Shown: positions 34,115 through 46,321 of the stretch, one piece after another
Numbering within the stretch: the first letter of the stretch is position 1
Layout of the letters: every line of letters begins with the position of its first letter
Origin: Calycina herbarum
Taxonomy: Eukaryota > Ascomycota > Leotiomycetes > Helotiales > Pezizellaceae
Assembly: GCA_001414485.1 (NCBI GenBank)
Contig: LLEY01000034.1
Span: 310,001 to 374,000 of the forward strand
Direction of reading: 5' to 3'
Length of the DNA stretch: 64,000 nt
Translations under genes and position numbers: made by a program
Notes under the pieces: model-generated
Told to the model about the DNA's origin: nothing
Database searches by the model: none
The model's input: only the letters and a program-made list of their open reading frames with translations

Positions 34115-35985
34115 CTAATTAGTAAATATTCTAACACCCTCAGAAGGTTCCCAGTGATTTTTCAGCAAAAGTGGGAGTATTCTCTCAAATACTCCTCCAA
34201 TTAGATTCACTCCTTCTTTGCTAGAACGTGCAATTATAGCACCACTTTGAATACTATCAAGGTAAAGGAAATCTCCAAGACAAATGTCTTTGGAGGTGAA
34301 GAAAACACAACCATATTCATCTACAGCTAAGTTGACACCCGAATCCGGAAGAGTAATCAAACGAGCGCTTTCCATCAACACAGAGCCGGGTAGCGTAGCT
34401 GTATTTTTCTGCAAAAAAACGTTCATGGTAGTCTCTTCTTAGATGGCATGCTAAAAAATTGACGTATGCTTGAAGATCTTTTGCCTTCATGTCACCCAAC
34501 GCCTCCCAGATTGTTAATTTCACGCCAAGGGTCTTAAGGTACCCCCTCTCCTTAGCGTTCTGCCAAGAACACCCGTAGTTTTCATACACAAACTCCGGAC
34601 GCTGAATGGGATATTTCAAAGAAGTAAGCAATGAATGCGATATCGGGTAGAGGAACATTATTCTACCTGTAGCCCTTGGGATTGACTCGATAGAGGGTTC
34701 GATTCTGCCCAAAATTGTCGCATTGAAGTCTTGAGGGCTAAGCGTTTTGATTCGAAAGATCGAGGCATATACTTGGACTGTGAGCTGTACTCTCCTTGTG
34801 TCTGTCAAGTCAAGACAATGCGACTCAAAGTAGTGGCGTAAAACGCTTTGGCAAAGTTCAAGTCCTCCTGCCGAGTAATCGATTGGCGTGTGGGATCGGC
34901 AACATTCATTTGCCAAGGCCATTAGACCAAAAATCTAATCTCGTGGATCCTGACATACTGTTCTGGAAAATTTCAAAACCAGATCCACGATAGGTTCGGT
35001 ACTGACAGACTTAACATGGTATTGCGACCTTTGCGAATACATCTTTCTAGGAATACTTTGTAGTATTTCATAGATAGATGGAAAGCTCCACCCTTGAAAC
35101 GGGGCTATTTCTCTCAGTTTATCCATCACATTAGTAAGGGAATCCCACTCAAATTGCTCGTTTCCGCAACAGATAATCATACTGCGAGCTAATATAATCT
35201 CCTGTACGATCCATAGTCTGTTCCCTGCAACAACTTAGTATACAATTTTTTTCTTCTTTGACTCGGGGTCCCGAGCAGTGAGTAAGAATAAAACTTGCTC
35301 CCGACCACTAAAGATGGGAGTTCAAAAGGGGGAACAAAGAGGAAAGCTGCATACAATAGGGCATGGTACATAGAGACAAAAGTTCTTCTAATCTCGTTTC
35401 TAGTCTGAAGAGCATCTCGCGTCTGAGGAGAAGTATAGTGTTATTGTTAAGCGACTTTAGAAACTCAAGGGCACGGTCACTAGAATCTGTCTCAAGACCA
35501 AGCCACACCAAAACCCGGGAGGCTTGACGATAGATCTACCAACAAATCAATACACAATGATCTCCATGAAATAATACATATGCCAAGAATCACCACGTAG
35601 AGGTTCTTACCTTGCTCATCTGACCAACCTGGTGATTGCGTTCAGCCGTGTTTCGTTGGTCAATACATATAGCATCCACCCAAAGCACTCTTTCTTCGTT
35701 TCTAAGGCGCAATCGTTTCAGAGCCAAGCCCAAATTGCGTCGCACTAGACACAGCTTCCCACTACCCGAGGGAAGATATATAGGCATAGAGTTGTCCTCG
35801 GTTCCCCACATGTAGGAGAGAGCTTCATACTTGGGTGGGTCAGAGAGTTTCGCATGGAGAATGGATATTTCGACGCCCCAGTCTGGGAACGCTGAAGGAT
35901 GGAGAGAGAGGAGTCTGATTTCATTCGTGCTCTCATCAAGAGGCGCGTAATCGAAGGGCTCGTAGTTAAACGATCGGTCAGACAT
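34115..35985 (-). pseudogene. HET-domain protein 1, broken by a nonsense codon
   Basis: Heterokaryon-incompatibility (HET) domain gene. Exons 35985-35611, 35535-35355 and 35224 onward, with two good introns, give MSDRSFNYEPFDYAPLDE, then the HET signature YEALSYMWG, VLWVDAICIDQRN, ERNHQVGQMSKIYRQA and RLWIVQEIILA. The frame hits TAG at 34937-34935, where the paralogue at 57468 has H in RDHIFGLMALAN. Reading resumes at once in the same frame (IFGLMALANECC). A further frame change occurs near 34426 (a 55-bp GTCAAT...TGCAG intron or a 1-base slip in a T7 run). The C-terminal part SGVNLAVDEYGCVFFT ends at TAG 34117-34115. An alternative upstream ATG lies at 36099. No splice option removes the stop plausibly. 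Confidence 0.82.
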
Positions 35986-36634
35986 TCTGTGAATGGGTTT
36001 CGAACCGGGAAAAAGTTTGTTGTAAGAAGTTAAGAAGCGTTCAGTAAGCATGGGAAACGAGAGATCGTGACTCTTAGTCAAGTGACCGTGGCTTTGCATA
36101 AGCACTGAGGCACCACGATGAGTGAGATGTGAAAGCCTCAGCCATTAAGCGAGAGCGCAAACCCCATCAAAACAACCCATTGTGCAATGGCGTATAAATT
36201 TAAAACCACTTACTTAAACTCTTCTCCCTTCAATAGACCGCATTATAAGTAACTTGTCTGACTTTGCATCCAAGTACATTATACATAAAGTATAAGAGAA
36301 TTATAAAATCCATCTAAAGTCAATCGAGGGTTTTGCACAGTAGCTGGCCTAAAAAAACCCTAGTAACAAAAGCCACCCCGGGGTTGGGATTCGTGATGGG
36401 TAGCCTTGGACTGCATTTCCTTCTTCGAACTTTCATTCAGAGTCGTTCTAGAACAATCGAGTTTTCGACAAACAAACAAGATATATTCAAATCACAAATG
36501 CCTACACCCGCTCAAGAGTTAAACTTCTTGTGAAACTTATCAGTACCCACTACAGCACTCTCTCCAGTCCCAGTCCCCGAATCAACCTATTCAAAAGCTC
36601 ATGCTTCCTCTTAACACCAACATCTCTCCCCTTC
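35986..36634. other. Intergenic, promoter side of HET gene 1
   Basis: Nothing is recognised beyond the probable 5' region of HET gene 1 and the 3' region of the Cys-rich gene. Confidence 0.5.
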
Positions 36635-37359
36635 CTAAACAGAACTAGGACTCGCAACAGGCGGCGGATTAATAGGACAAGGAACATACAACTTCTCCCA
36701 AGAAGTCTTACACCCCCTCCCACAAGTAGTCTGACAACTAGTAGTCTCCGCAATTCCCGTACAAGAACAGGGATTCACAACCGTACTCGTAACCGTACAA
36801 GAAGGAGGGTGTACACAGCTCAAAGTCGGACAATTAACTCCATCCGTTCGCGTGATCGTCGGACATGTACTTCCAAAGGTAATTGTATGCGGAGGCCCGG
36901 GTGGGAGGGGATGTGGAGTTACGATTGTTAAAGTTGGGGAGGGACCCCTGGGGACGGTTATCGTTGTTAGTGATGGTGTCGGGAAGGTTGTTGGTGGGAG
37001 GGTTTTGATTATTGGTGTTGAGGAGGTGGAGCTGCAGAGGGTGTTTGCTTTATTTTGCGTGGCGCATCCGCCTTGACAGCCTTTTGTGCATGGTGTGAAA
37101 AATGTTTTCTCTGGGATGGTGGAGGGACAGCCACAGGGCACATCGATGATATTGAGGATTATGCAATCGGGGATTGGACATGCGGGGGTAGGTTTGGGAC
37201 AGGAGGAGCTTGTTGTTGTGTGTGTTACTGTTGGACAGGAGAGTTGTGATGCAAGAATGGATGTTGGGAGGAGACTGGATGGGAAAGTGTTAGATTTTGA
37301 GATGTGGGATGAGATGGAAGACTTACTTACCTTAAAAGAAAAATATTTAGGAGCGCCAT
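36635..37359 (-). CDS. Secreted protein with two tandem Cys-rich repeats
   Basis: Exon 1 (37359-37331) and exon 2 (37274-36635), with a 56-bp intron (GTAAGT...CCAG), encode 222 residues. The splice creates a signal peptide, MALLNIFLLSLLPTSILASQ. The mature part has two copies of a Cys pattern, C-x9-C-x-C-x8/12-C-x3-C-x3-C: first DCIILNIIDVPCGC...CTKGCQGGC, then SCTVTSTVVNPCSC...CQTTCGRGC. They are separated by a Thr/Pro-rich linker (TITVPRGPSPTLTIVTPHP). No GPI or membrane anchor is visible. I do not assign a function; Cys-rich secreted proteins of this kind are common in filamentous ascomycetes, in cell walls or as secreted factors. Confidence 0.75.
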
Positions 37360-40043
37360 TTTTGATGTGTTTTCTTGATGGGTTTCTTGAAAATGTTTTG
37401 ATGGAAGAAATTAAAGTGGGAAAAGGTAACACTTTATGTTTAAGACACAATACCACAAACTCCGTCATCACCGCCATACATTTCCACTCCCCGAATACCA
37501 ATGCGGGGTACGTTTTTGTTACCGTCCTTCATCCTCGCCTGTTACCGAACCTACGTAGGAACCGCAAAATGGGGAGTAAGTCTTACGGAAAAAACTGGGA
37601 TTACGAGTGCTCACCATCCAATTAAAAGAACCACTTCAATGCTATTGTAGGACAAGAAGTAGCATGATCTCGTGGTTTGAGTCGTCCCTGTATTTGGACT
37701 AGGCAACCATTTAATGAACGCTTATGTGCGAACACCCGTCAGGGTAAATTCGGGGAATATGGGGAGACACTATTTCGTATTTATGCGCGGCATCGGGATG
37801 AGAAGGATGTGGTTGGACATTTGGGAGCAGAGATGGGAAGTATTGATCCGCGGTGAGCGAAAGAGAAAGAGGTGATGAACGAAGAGTTGGTTTCGTGAGG
37901 CGTGACATAGTGTTTGAATTCATTCTCTCTGTGATGTTGTTAGTGATCCTAAATCTAAAGGGGGATGAAGAGAAAAGGTGATGAAGAGAAGTTTGACGAG
38001 GAGAATCGAAAAAGAGAGACTGAGGGAGAGAAATATTAATGAAGAGGAAAATGCTAAATTTTGCTTGATGATTGGTAGAGTAATGCGGACCGTCTCCTAC
38101 TTAGAGAACTTTGTCCCGTTATATGATAATTAACAAGCGTTTTGATGTAGTAAGCATAGGAACGGCCAGTTTCGACAGAAAACCTAGAAATAGAAAAGTT
38201 AGATGCTTGTTCGCGCAATTCTGTGTTTACTCCTCGTTCGCAGATCTTATTCTGGCCCCTATCGTATAGGGTTGTAGCTCTGACACGTTACCAACCCAGA
38301 CGATACCGAGTCAGGAACTGAGGACGAAGATAATATGGAAACGAGTGTTCGCTGATCACGAAAGTAAAGGTTGGAATAACTTTTTTGGTTAATCATAATC
38401 CGATAGACTAATTTGAAATGAGCATTCGAGATAGATGAACATTACAATGGAAACAACCTGTATTATTGAAGCTAGCAATATGAAAACCAGTGCTCGGCTC
38501 GTAGGTTTGAATAGAAATTCTGAGATAGCAAATCTAGAAAAAGACGGAAGAAGGCAGAATAATAAATACCACAGCCCAACACTTAATTCAGTTCGCTTCT
38601 AGTCCGAAATAGGTAGGTTGTGCCTGAAGCGAACAGCCTAAAAAAGCTTGTTTTTTCACCGGGGAAATGGAGTCTCCCAGTGGCTTGTGTATTGCAAAGT
38701 TTTTAAAAAGAGAAAGTTTAGACCGAGAAAACTCGAAAACCAAAGAAGAACCCCATTTCGAAACGCATATGTGAAAGATATGATTGGCTGGGGATAACAA
38801 AGCTTTGCAGTTTGAATTATGGTAGAATTATGCGTTTGATGCTTACCAGAAGATTCTACTAATCAACAACCTTGATTCTCCCTGCATTTGCAAGGATTCA
38901 CGAGCGCTTTCTCGCGGCAACGAATCAATTTTAGAAGTGATTTGAATTACAAATATACTTCTTCTCTGCTTCTTCATCTTCTTCACCGGCTTCGTCGCCG
39001 AATCTTCACCCCGCTCTTTGATTTGTGATGAAATCTCAACAATGTCGCTCCACAATCAATCTCTATCGCAACAAAGTGGGGGTTCAAGATGGATCCATCC
39101 TTCCCTATCTCACGTGATCGCGGGGTTGTTTTGTAAGAGGGGTATTGCAGCTGGTACGAAGGAGGCCTTCAGGGTTCTTTGCGTAGCACAAAGTGCCGGA
39201 TTGCATCGAGGTTGGTTGGCTGCAGACAGGGAGACCTCGAGATTTCTGGAGGTTTCTCTTTTGCTGGCTTCCAATCGATAGGGTGGGTGTTTCGTGAAAG
39301 AGGTTTTGGCGGTGTGAGTATGAGTACTCTAGTAGGAAGTTCGGAAATCTGGAAATCTGTTGGCTCTCGTTTATGGTATTTGAAAAAGTAGCTGAACCGA
39401 CTTCGTGTATTCTTGGTGGTGCTGTAAGAGCGTCATTCTCTTGTGTAAGGCTAGCGAAAGCTGCAAGCAACAACAGGCATTTCCCTTCCGCTGCTTGCGG
39501 CTTGAAAAATCCCAAGAAGCACTAACAGCCAACCCAGTCTTCCTGAAGCCTCCAGGGCCTTCGAAAAATGTTCCTAGGCCATTCAAATGACAGCCTCAGC
39601 TCGACGTCTACTTGATGAGCTTTGCAACCAACAAATAATATGCGTGTCCCCAGCTCCTATGTTGACCTTCTCCCATGTACCTGATTCTCACCTGTGTCTC
39701 ACGAGGACACCTGCAGCAATCGTAATTCCAGATCCTGCACTTCTTACTATTTTGGCAATCTTGCAGTATTTTCGGTCACTGCCGTAAGAGCATCCACGCA
39801 GCTTTGCATGTGTTGTACTTGTAGCACTGGAAAGTTGTTCACGGCGGAGGATTGAAAAGTGAAAGTTTGAGGCAGCCAGCAAGGCGGTGACGACCTTTTT
39901 ATTACCAACGCTAGCCGAAAAGATCATCCACACAATATCACTACCTACACAACAACCCTCATCCAAAACCACCACACTTCGGTCGCAACTTTGCCTACCT
40001 CCCACCAACAAGACGCCCATACAGGCACATTGCTATCGTCACA
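37360..40043. other. Long intergenic region (2.7 kb)
   Basis: No convincing gene was found on either strand. Short open frames occur (37711-37923, 38588-38800, 39105-39515, all minus), but none shows a domain, start context or splice continuity. The right end must hold the promoter of the importin gene at 40044. Confidence 0.5.
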
Positions 40044-43000
40044 ATGGATGGCGCCGTGCTGCGTGACCGTATTGTTGCGACACTCGATGCCAACACCGAT
40101 GTTCGACGCCGCGCCGAACTCGATTTGAAGACGGTAAGCCAGCCAGCCAGCCAGGAACGGTCTTGGAAGACCGGTTGCTAAAGAAGTGCTCTACTAACCA
40201 CCACCGCAGGCAGAGGATCATGCTGGCTTCACCGATGCGCTTTTGGATATTCTACAAGGCGAGACGGAACTTGCTGTTCAGCTATCGAGTACGCACATCC
40301 ACCACACATTTCCACACCCCTCCGCCAAGACTAATACACAATAGCTGCTGTCTATCTAAAGAACCGTGTGACCAGAGGATGGGCAACTGGCGACGACTTT
40401 CCCAATAATAAACCTATACCCGAGGACGAAAAGGCTCGATTCAGAGACCGCCTGCTGCCTGTTCTTTCGTCCTCCCCTCCAAAAGTTCGACAACAACTCG
40501 TCCCAGTCCTACAAAAAATCCTCCACTACGATTTCCCCGAAAAATGGCCCGCATTCATCGACATAACCCTCCAACTCCTCAACACGAACGATGCCGCCTC
40601 AATCTTTGCAGGTCTGCAGTGTCTGCTCGCCCTCTGCCGAGTCTTTCGATTTAAATCGGGAGAAACCCGAGCCGATTTTGATAAGATTGTGGACGCAACC
40701 TTCCCAAGACTCCTTACGATTGGTCAAGGCTTGGTGAACGAGACAAGTCAAGAGGCAGGAGAGATGTTACATATCGTATTGAAGGCCTATAAGCATGCGA
40801 CATTTGTGAGTTCTGGAGATATTCAAGGGGTTAATGAAGTGCTGACGGTTTTAGTTTGAATTGGCTGTTTCGTTGAGAGATCAAACTGTGGTTATTGGGT
40901 GGTGTACGTTGTTTCTCCAAACTGTCGCAAAGGAAGTGCCCGCCTCGGCGCTGCCAGAGGATTTGACAGAGCGGGAGGCCAACCACTGGTGGAAGGCCAA
41001 GAAGTGGGCTTACTTCAACCTTAATAGGCTCTTTGTCCGGCAAGTCGAATTGGTTTATCTAGTTGATGACCCCTTTGCTAATTCAAACAGTTATGGAAAC
41101 CCGTCATCACTACAAAAAGGCAATGGAGAGGATTACACTGAATTCGCAAAAACCTTCACTGCGCAATTCGCTCCCGAAATTCTCAAGGGCTACCTCCAAC
41201 AAATTGAGGGCTGGGTGGCTAAAACCACTTGGCTCAGCAGACCATGTCTTTCATACACTCTCGTCTTTCTCGATGAGTGTGTGCGACCCAAAGAGATGTG
41301 GACTCACCTGAAACCGCATCTTGATACTCTCGTTACGCATTTCCTCTTTCCTGTTATGTGCCTTTCCGCCGAGGATGTCGAGAAATTTGATACCGACCCC
41401 GAGGAGTACCTTCACCACAAATTGAATTACTATGAAGAAGTTTCCGCCCCTGATGTTGCTGCGACTAACTTCTTGGTTACCCTTACCAAGGTCCGAAGAA
41501 AGAATACGTTCACCATTCTAGCTTTTGTCAACACGATTGTGAACGAATACGAGGCCGCCGAGGACAGCAAGAAGAACCACATCGCAAAGGAAGGTGCTTT
41601 AAGAATGATTGGTACATTATCGAGTGTCATCCTTGGAAAGAAATCTCCAATCGCCGAGCAGGTCGAATACTTCCTTGTGAGATATGTTTTCCCAGATTTC
41701 CGCAGCACCCAAGGATTTTTGCGTGCGCGAGCTTGCGACACCGTGGAAAAGTTCGAGCAATTAGATTTCAAGGACCCCAACAACCTTTTGGTGATTTACC
41801 GAAATATTTTGGAGTGTATGGCAGATCCAGAACTTCCAGTACGAGTCGAGGCCGCCCTTGCACTTCAGCCTTTGATCAGACACGACATCATCCGTACGAG
41901 CATGCAACAACAAATTCCTCAAATTATGCAACAGCTTCTGAAACTCGCCAACGAGGTTGATGTTGATGCCCTATCAAATGTTATGGAGGATTTCGTGGAG
42001 GTTTTTGCTGCTGAACTTACTCCCTTTGCAGTTGCATTGAGCGAGCAACTTCGTGACACATATCTCCGAATTGTCAGAGAGCTTTTGGAGAAGAACGACA
42101 AGCGAGATGGTGATGAGAGTTACGGCGATTACCTTGACGACAAGAGTATCACAGCTCTTGGTGTACTTCAAACAATTGGTACTCTCATTTTGACCTTGGA
42201 GAGCACTCCTGATGTTCTTTTGCACATGGAGTCAATTTTGATGCCAGTTATCAAGGTTACTCTTGAGAACAAGTTATATGGTAGGATAATTGATCCTAAG
42301 CTTTTGGTGCTTTGCTAACATTACTAGATTTGTACAACGAGGTTTTCGAGATCATTGACAGCTGTACTTTCGCTGCCAAGTCCATTTCACCAACCATGTG
42401 GCAAGCTTTCGAACTCATTCATGCTACATTTAAGGCAGGCGCAGAGCTCTATCTCGAGGACATGCTTCCTGCACTTGACAACTTTGTTCAATATGGTCGC
42501 GTGCACCTTGCCCAAACGCCACAATATCTTGACGCCATGTTCAGCATGGTACAGGACATGTTTGCAGACCAAAATGTTGGAGGAGTTGACCGGATATGTG
42601 CTTGCAAATTGGCCGAAGGCATCATGTTGAGTCTCAGAGGCCATGCTGATCAATATGTTGTTGCATTCGTAAGGCTTTCTTCCTTATTTCTTCACAGGAA
42701 TTACTAATCGCCATTCTAGGTCGAGATGGCAATGCGCACTCTTACAAACAACGAAACCAAGGTCAAATCCTACAGAATCCACCTTATGGAAATGGTCATC
42801 AACGCCATTTACTATAATCCAGTACGGAAATCCACGTCTTAATTTATTCTAACATATCCTAACAAGTAATAGGTTCTCGCACTTCAAGTCCTCGAAGCAA
42901 AGCAATGGACCAACAAGTTCTTTAGTTTGTGGTTCTCAAGTATCGACGGTTTCACCAGAGTTCACGACAAGAAGCTGTCAATCTCTGCAATTGTCGCTCT

Positions 43001-43776
43001 CCTTACCCTTAACGCCGACCAAGTTCCAGTCAGCGTTCAAACCGGATGGCCCCGATTATTACAAGTTTGTACCAAATTCCCGATTTCGAGAGAAGTATGC
43101 TAACAGTAGCCTCAAGGGTATTGTCCGATTATTCCAAACACTCCCGGCTGCCCAGAAGAGTAAGTCATCTTTCATCTTCCAACCGAGAATAAGAATATAT
43201 TCTAATATAATACAGAGCGTGACGAGGTTCTCAAGGATGATTACCCAGTGGATGAATCTGCGTACGATGACGATGAAGAGGAGCTGTGGGCCGGTGACGA
43301 TAATGCATGGAACGAAGAGGAGGCGCCTGAAGAGGAATCGGATGCCAAGGACGAAAGCACCGCCTATCTTGAATTCTTGAACGAAGAGGTATGAAAGCTC
43401 AGACTGCTTTCCAAAAATCCATACCAACTAATATTTTCTAGGCACAAAAATTCCAAAACCTTGACGACCCAGATTCAGACGAAGAACTCGGCGAAGAAAG
43501 CCTTCTCGAAACCCCACTTGACAAGATCGAACCATATGCGCTTTTCCGAGATGCTCTCATGAGTAAATTTATATTTACCCCTGTACTGAATACAACTAAC
43601 CCTTTCTAGAACTCCAAGGAGAACAACCCCAATTATACGGCTCCCTCACAGGAAACCTGAGCGCCGAAGAACAGCAAATCGTTCAAGGTGTCGTTCAACA
43701 AGCCGATGCGCTCGCTGCTCAACAAGCCGCATTAGCTGCGAATGTTCCTGGGGTCGTGGTCAATGGCGCTACATGA
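40044..43776 (+). CDS. NMD5: Importin-beta family karyopherin (Nmd5/Sxm1, importin-7/8 type)
   Basis: Eleven exons (40044-40133, 40210-40288, 40345-40805, 40855-42280, 42328-42668, 42720-42821, 42873-43064, 43117-43159, 43216-43388, 43442-43562, 43610-43776) give 1064 residues, all introns in phase. The N-terminal importin-beta (IBN) region has LDANTDVRRRAELDLK and AAVYLKNRV. HEAT-type helices follow (FPEKWPAFID, CTLFLQTVAKEVP, ANHWWKAKKWAYFNLNRLF). A strongly acidic segment lies at about 922-958 (DDDEEELWAGDDNAWNEEE), typical of importin-7/8. These receptors carry cargo from cytoplasm to nucleus under RanGTP control. Length is close to yeast Nmd5 and human importin-7. Intron 7 (GTTTGT...TCAAG) has a weak donor and is the least certain join. 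Confidence 0.93.
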
Positions 43777-44722
43777 GGATAGAGAAAGAATCGAAAAAAG
43801 CAAAAATCAGAAAACAACACATTTGGAGCGGGTTCTATTATATTTTGCATGCCCAAAGCGTGCGTTGTGTGCATGGATTTGGCGTTTAATTCTTTCTTTC
43901 TTCTCCTCTTCCTCATGCCGGGAGATCTTTTCGAAGTCGGAAGCTCCTTGGCCAAGTTTTCTTCCCCCGGGCTTTAAGGTTGTTGATATTTTCTTCTTCT
44001 CGTGGAGGATATATTTGCGTGTTGGTGGGTGAATCGAAAGAAATTTGAGTGAATAAACAAGTGGAAAAGCATGATGGATGGATCGAGTGGAGGAAAATGC
44101 TAAGATCTTACTTGGTAAGCAAGCGCCAGGTCGTTTATTTAGGTAGTCTAGTAGGTGTAGTAGTTTAGATTTTTTCGATTCTTCTGTTTCTCTGCTAGGA
44201 TGGATGATGGACTGATGATAGGATGGATGGATGGGTTTGTGGGTAGTTATTGGGCGGGGAGAAAGATGATTAGATGACTGAATGCAAGCGAATGAATTCC
44301 CCCTATTATTGTATTTCGTTGTGCAGTTTTGACTCTATATATATTCTATTTTTATTTCAAACTGCAGAAAGTCCAAGTAGACTGGAGCTCCCCCATTCCT
44401 CCTCAGCTCAAGTAGTACGTACCTTCGTGCAGTTTGAACTTAGTTATCGTATGAGAGCGGTTTGAATCCCATTATCCTTCTTCATCTCAATTCTCCAGCC
44501 ATTTCGTTCAATTATCTAAATGAACCAAAAATGCGTCGGACTTTTCTGGATGGAGGGGGAGCTCCATCATCACGTTATCTTTTTAACCCCGCTACCTACT
44601 ACCCTTTTCTTCCCCACTCTCGCACAATCACCAAAAAGAATGCTCCCTTCACTTCCCCATGAGCAGAAGAGAAAATGTCGAAAAAAGAAAGACAAATATC
44701 AAGGTTTAATTGATGTAGGTAT
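43777..44722. other. Intergenic, importin 3' side
   Basis: T-rich stretches and GATGGATGG repeats (44200-44235) are present; no gene is seen. The left part is presumably the importin 3' UTR. Confidence 0.5.
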
Positions 44723-44794
44723 TGAACCACACCCGATTTGAACGGATAACCTTCCGCTCTGGAGGCGGACGCGCTGCCGTTGCGCCAGCGGTCC
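44723..44794 (-). tRNA. tRNA-Trp(CCA)
   Basis: A 72-nt minus-strand cloverleaf without intron. Acceptor stem GGACCGC/GTGGTTC (7 pairs with G-U), D stem GCGC/GCGC around AACGGCA, anticodon stem TCCGC/GCGGA with loop CTCCAGA (anticodon CCA), and T stem ATCCG/CGGGT with loop TTCAAAT, followed by A73. Both internal promoter boxes are intact. Confidence 0.95.
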
Positions 44795-45792
44795 TAATTC
44801 ATCAGGGAAGAAATGAATTAGACTGATTGGATGGGGAGGGCTGGTTATTGTGAGATATGAGGGTGTGAAGTGCGTGGAGGTTGAATAATTGGTGAATTAA
44901 GTGGAGTGAGTCAAGTGAAAGAGGGGTAAATGGTGGGAGTCCGGGAAGATGATTGGATGGAGAGGATGTGAGGGGTTGGTGGTGTGGTGCGATTGGATGA
45001 GAGGAGTTGTACTGAGTGGGGTTGATAGCGGGGTGATTTGCTTTTGGTGTTACTACTTATCACCGGCCCGGCTTCAGTTTTTGTTGCCCGTGGTGGATGA
45101 TTTAGGAGACTTCTCTTTTCTTTAGGAAATACCCTTTCAAGAAATGAAAGCATTTCCTTACAATAGGGAAATGTCTGTGGATTCATGATTCATGAATATG
45201 GCTTTGGTGTCTGGAACTTTGTGAATGAATCGAGGAAGCGTGGAGAGTCAGGGAAATTTTGTGGTGCATGCGTATATATGAACAGGTTGTTTGTGTTGCT
45301 TAGGTACAGCGATAAATAGAAATGGCAAGTTGTAGATTGCGGGAGAACTTCTGTGAAATCAGAATCTCTTGTAATGTTGAATTCCGAATCACTTGTCACC
45401 TCCCGGTGCCGTTCTCTATTCTAGGAATTGTGCGAGATTATCTAGGCTTATGTGAAATCATTATTCGAAAGGTGTTAGAAGACATGAGTCTTGACTCCTC
45501 TAATCCTTCTCGAATAATATTTGCAATTGCCCGAAGATCTCGGGAAGGAAAGAATAAAGGAGGGTGTACGAAGAACGAAACGGAAGGACGCAAAGGAAAC
45601 GGAGACACAGAAGAACGAAGAGGACGGATCGTAGCAAAGCAGAAGCAGAGAATGGAACTGAAGCTAAGAAAACGAAAAAGGATCAGTCGAAGTGTGCGTA
45701 GATGATATATATAAATAGTAATATTCTTGAAGCCTAAACACAACGCCGGAAAATATCCATATCTACCCAAACCATGTCATATCATATACCGT
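44795..45792. other. Intergenic between tRNA-Trp and cupin gene
   Basis: No gene is supported. A 127-codon plus-strand frame starts with ATG at 45322 but has a random-looking, Arg/Lys-rich C-terminus and no motif. Confidence 0.5.
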
Positions 45793-46321
45793 TCATGCAC
45801 CTCCCTCCTATAAATCTATTAGCAAGCTACTCAAAACCATCGATCGGAAGCAACTAACCTTTCTCTGACCAACAAAGAATCCCAATCCAAAAGTATCGGT
45901 GGTGAAAGTAATCTTGCTTCCCTTGGGGACTGTATCAAATCAGCAACATTCTCTCTTCCCCTCCCCCCTCCCCCTCTTCCATGCACTTACAATAAAACAC
46001 ATCCCCCTTAACAGCATGAACCTTCTGTCCCGTCTCATCACTGATATCAAACTCCCCATCGACGATAATCTTCATCTCATGATATGTATACTCATAAACA
46101 AGTGGTGTTCCCTTCTCCAATCTGTAGAAACCCGCTGAGATAGGGGATGTAGGGTCGTTCTTTTCCGAGGAGGAGACATCACCTAGGAAGGCATTTTCGT
46201 TTGCGATTAGAGGAGGCTTGAATTCGGTTTGGGCTTGGGAGTAGTGTGTGAAGGACATTATGGCGGTAGATTTCTTCTCGGTAGTGGAGGAGGCTTTTGC
46301 TTTGCTGAGGAAGGAACCCAT
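45793..46321 (-). CDS. Small cupin protein, EutQ/ethanolamine-utilisation-like
   Basis: Three exons (46321-45991, 45929-45859, 45807-45793) give 138 residues. Introns start GTAAGT and GTTAGT. The last exon is only 15 bp and supplies E-G-G-A-stop, matching the short tail usual in this fungal family. A single cupin barrel spans about 55-135: FYRLEKGTPLVYEYTYHEMKI, VDGEFDISDETGQK, GDVFYFPKGSKITFTT and GLGFFVGQRK. His at YHEMK is the likely metal-ligand position. Related proteins are annotated as EutQ-like cupins; the substrate in fungi is unknown. The first 20 residues (MGSFLSKAKASS) start with Met-Gly, so N-myristoylation is conceivable. Confidence 0.85.

Noticed and set aside
34926..34965. A tiny intron (GTATGT...TTAG) that would remove the HET gene 1 stop
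   Set aside because: It would be only about 24 nt, below any plausible spliceosomal intron, and would delete the conserved C-x-D-x-R-D residues.
39105..39515. 136-codon minus-strand frame in the long spacer before the importin gene
   Set aside because: No domain, no good start, and overlapping frames of similar length exist on both strands.
45322..45705. 127-codon plus-strand ATG frame near the cupin gene
   Set aside because: Purine-rich DNA yields an Arg/Lys/Glu-rich C-terminus; no motif, no neighbours supporting it.
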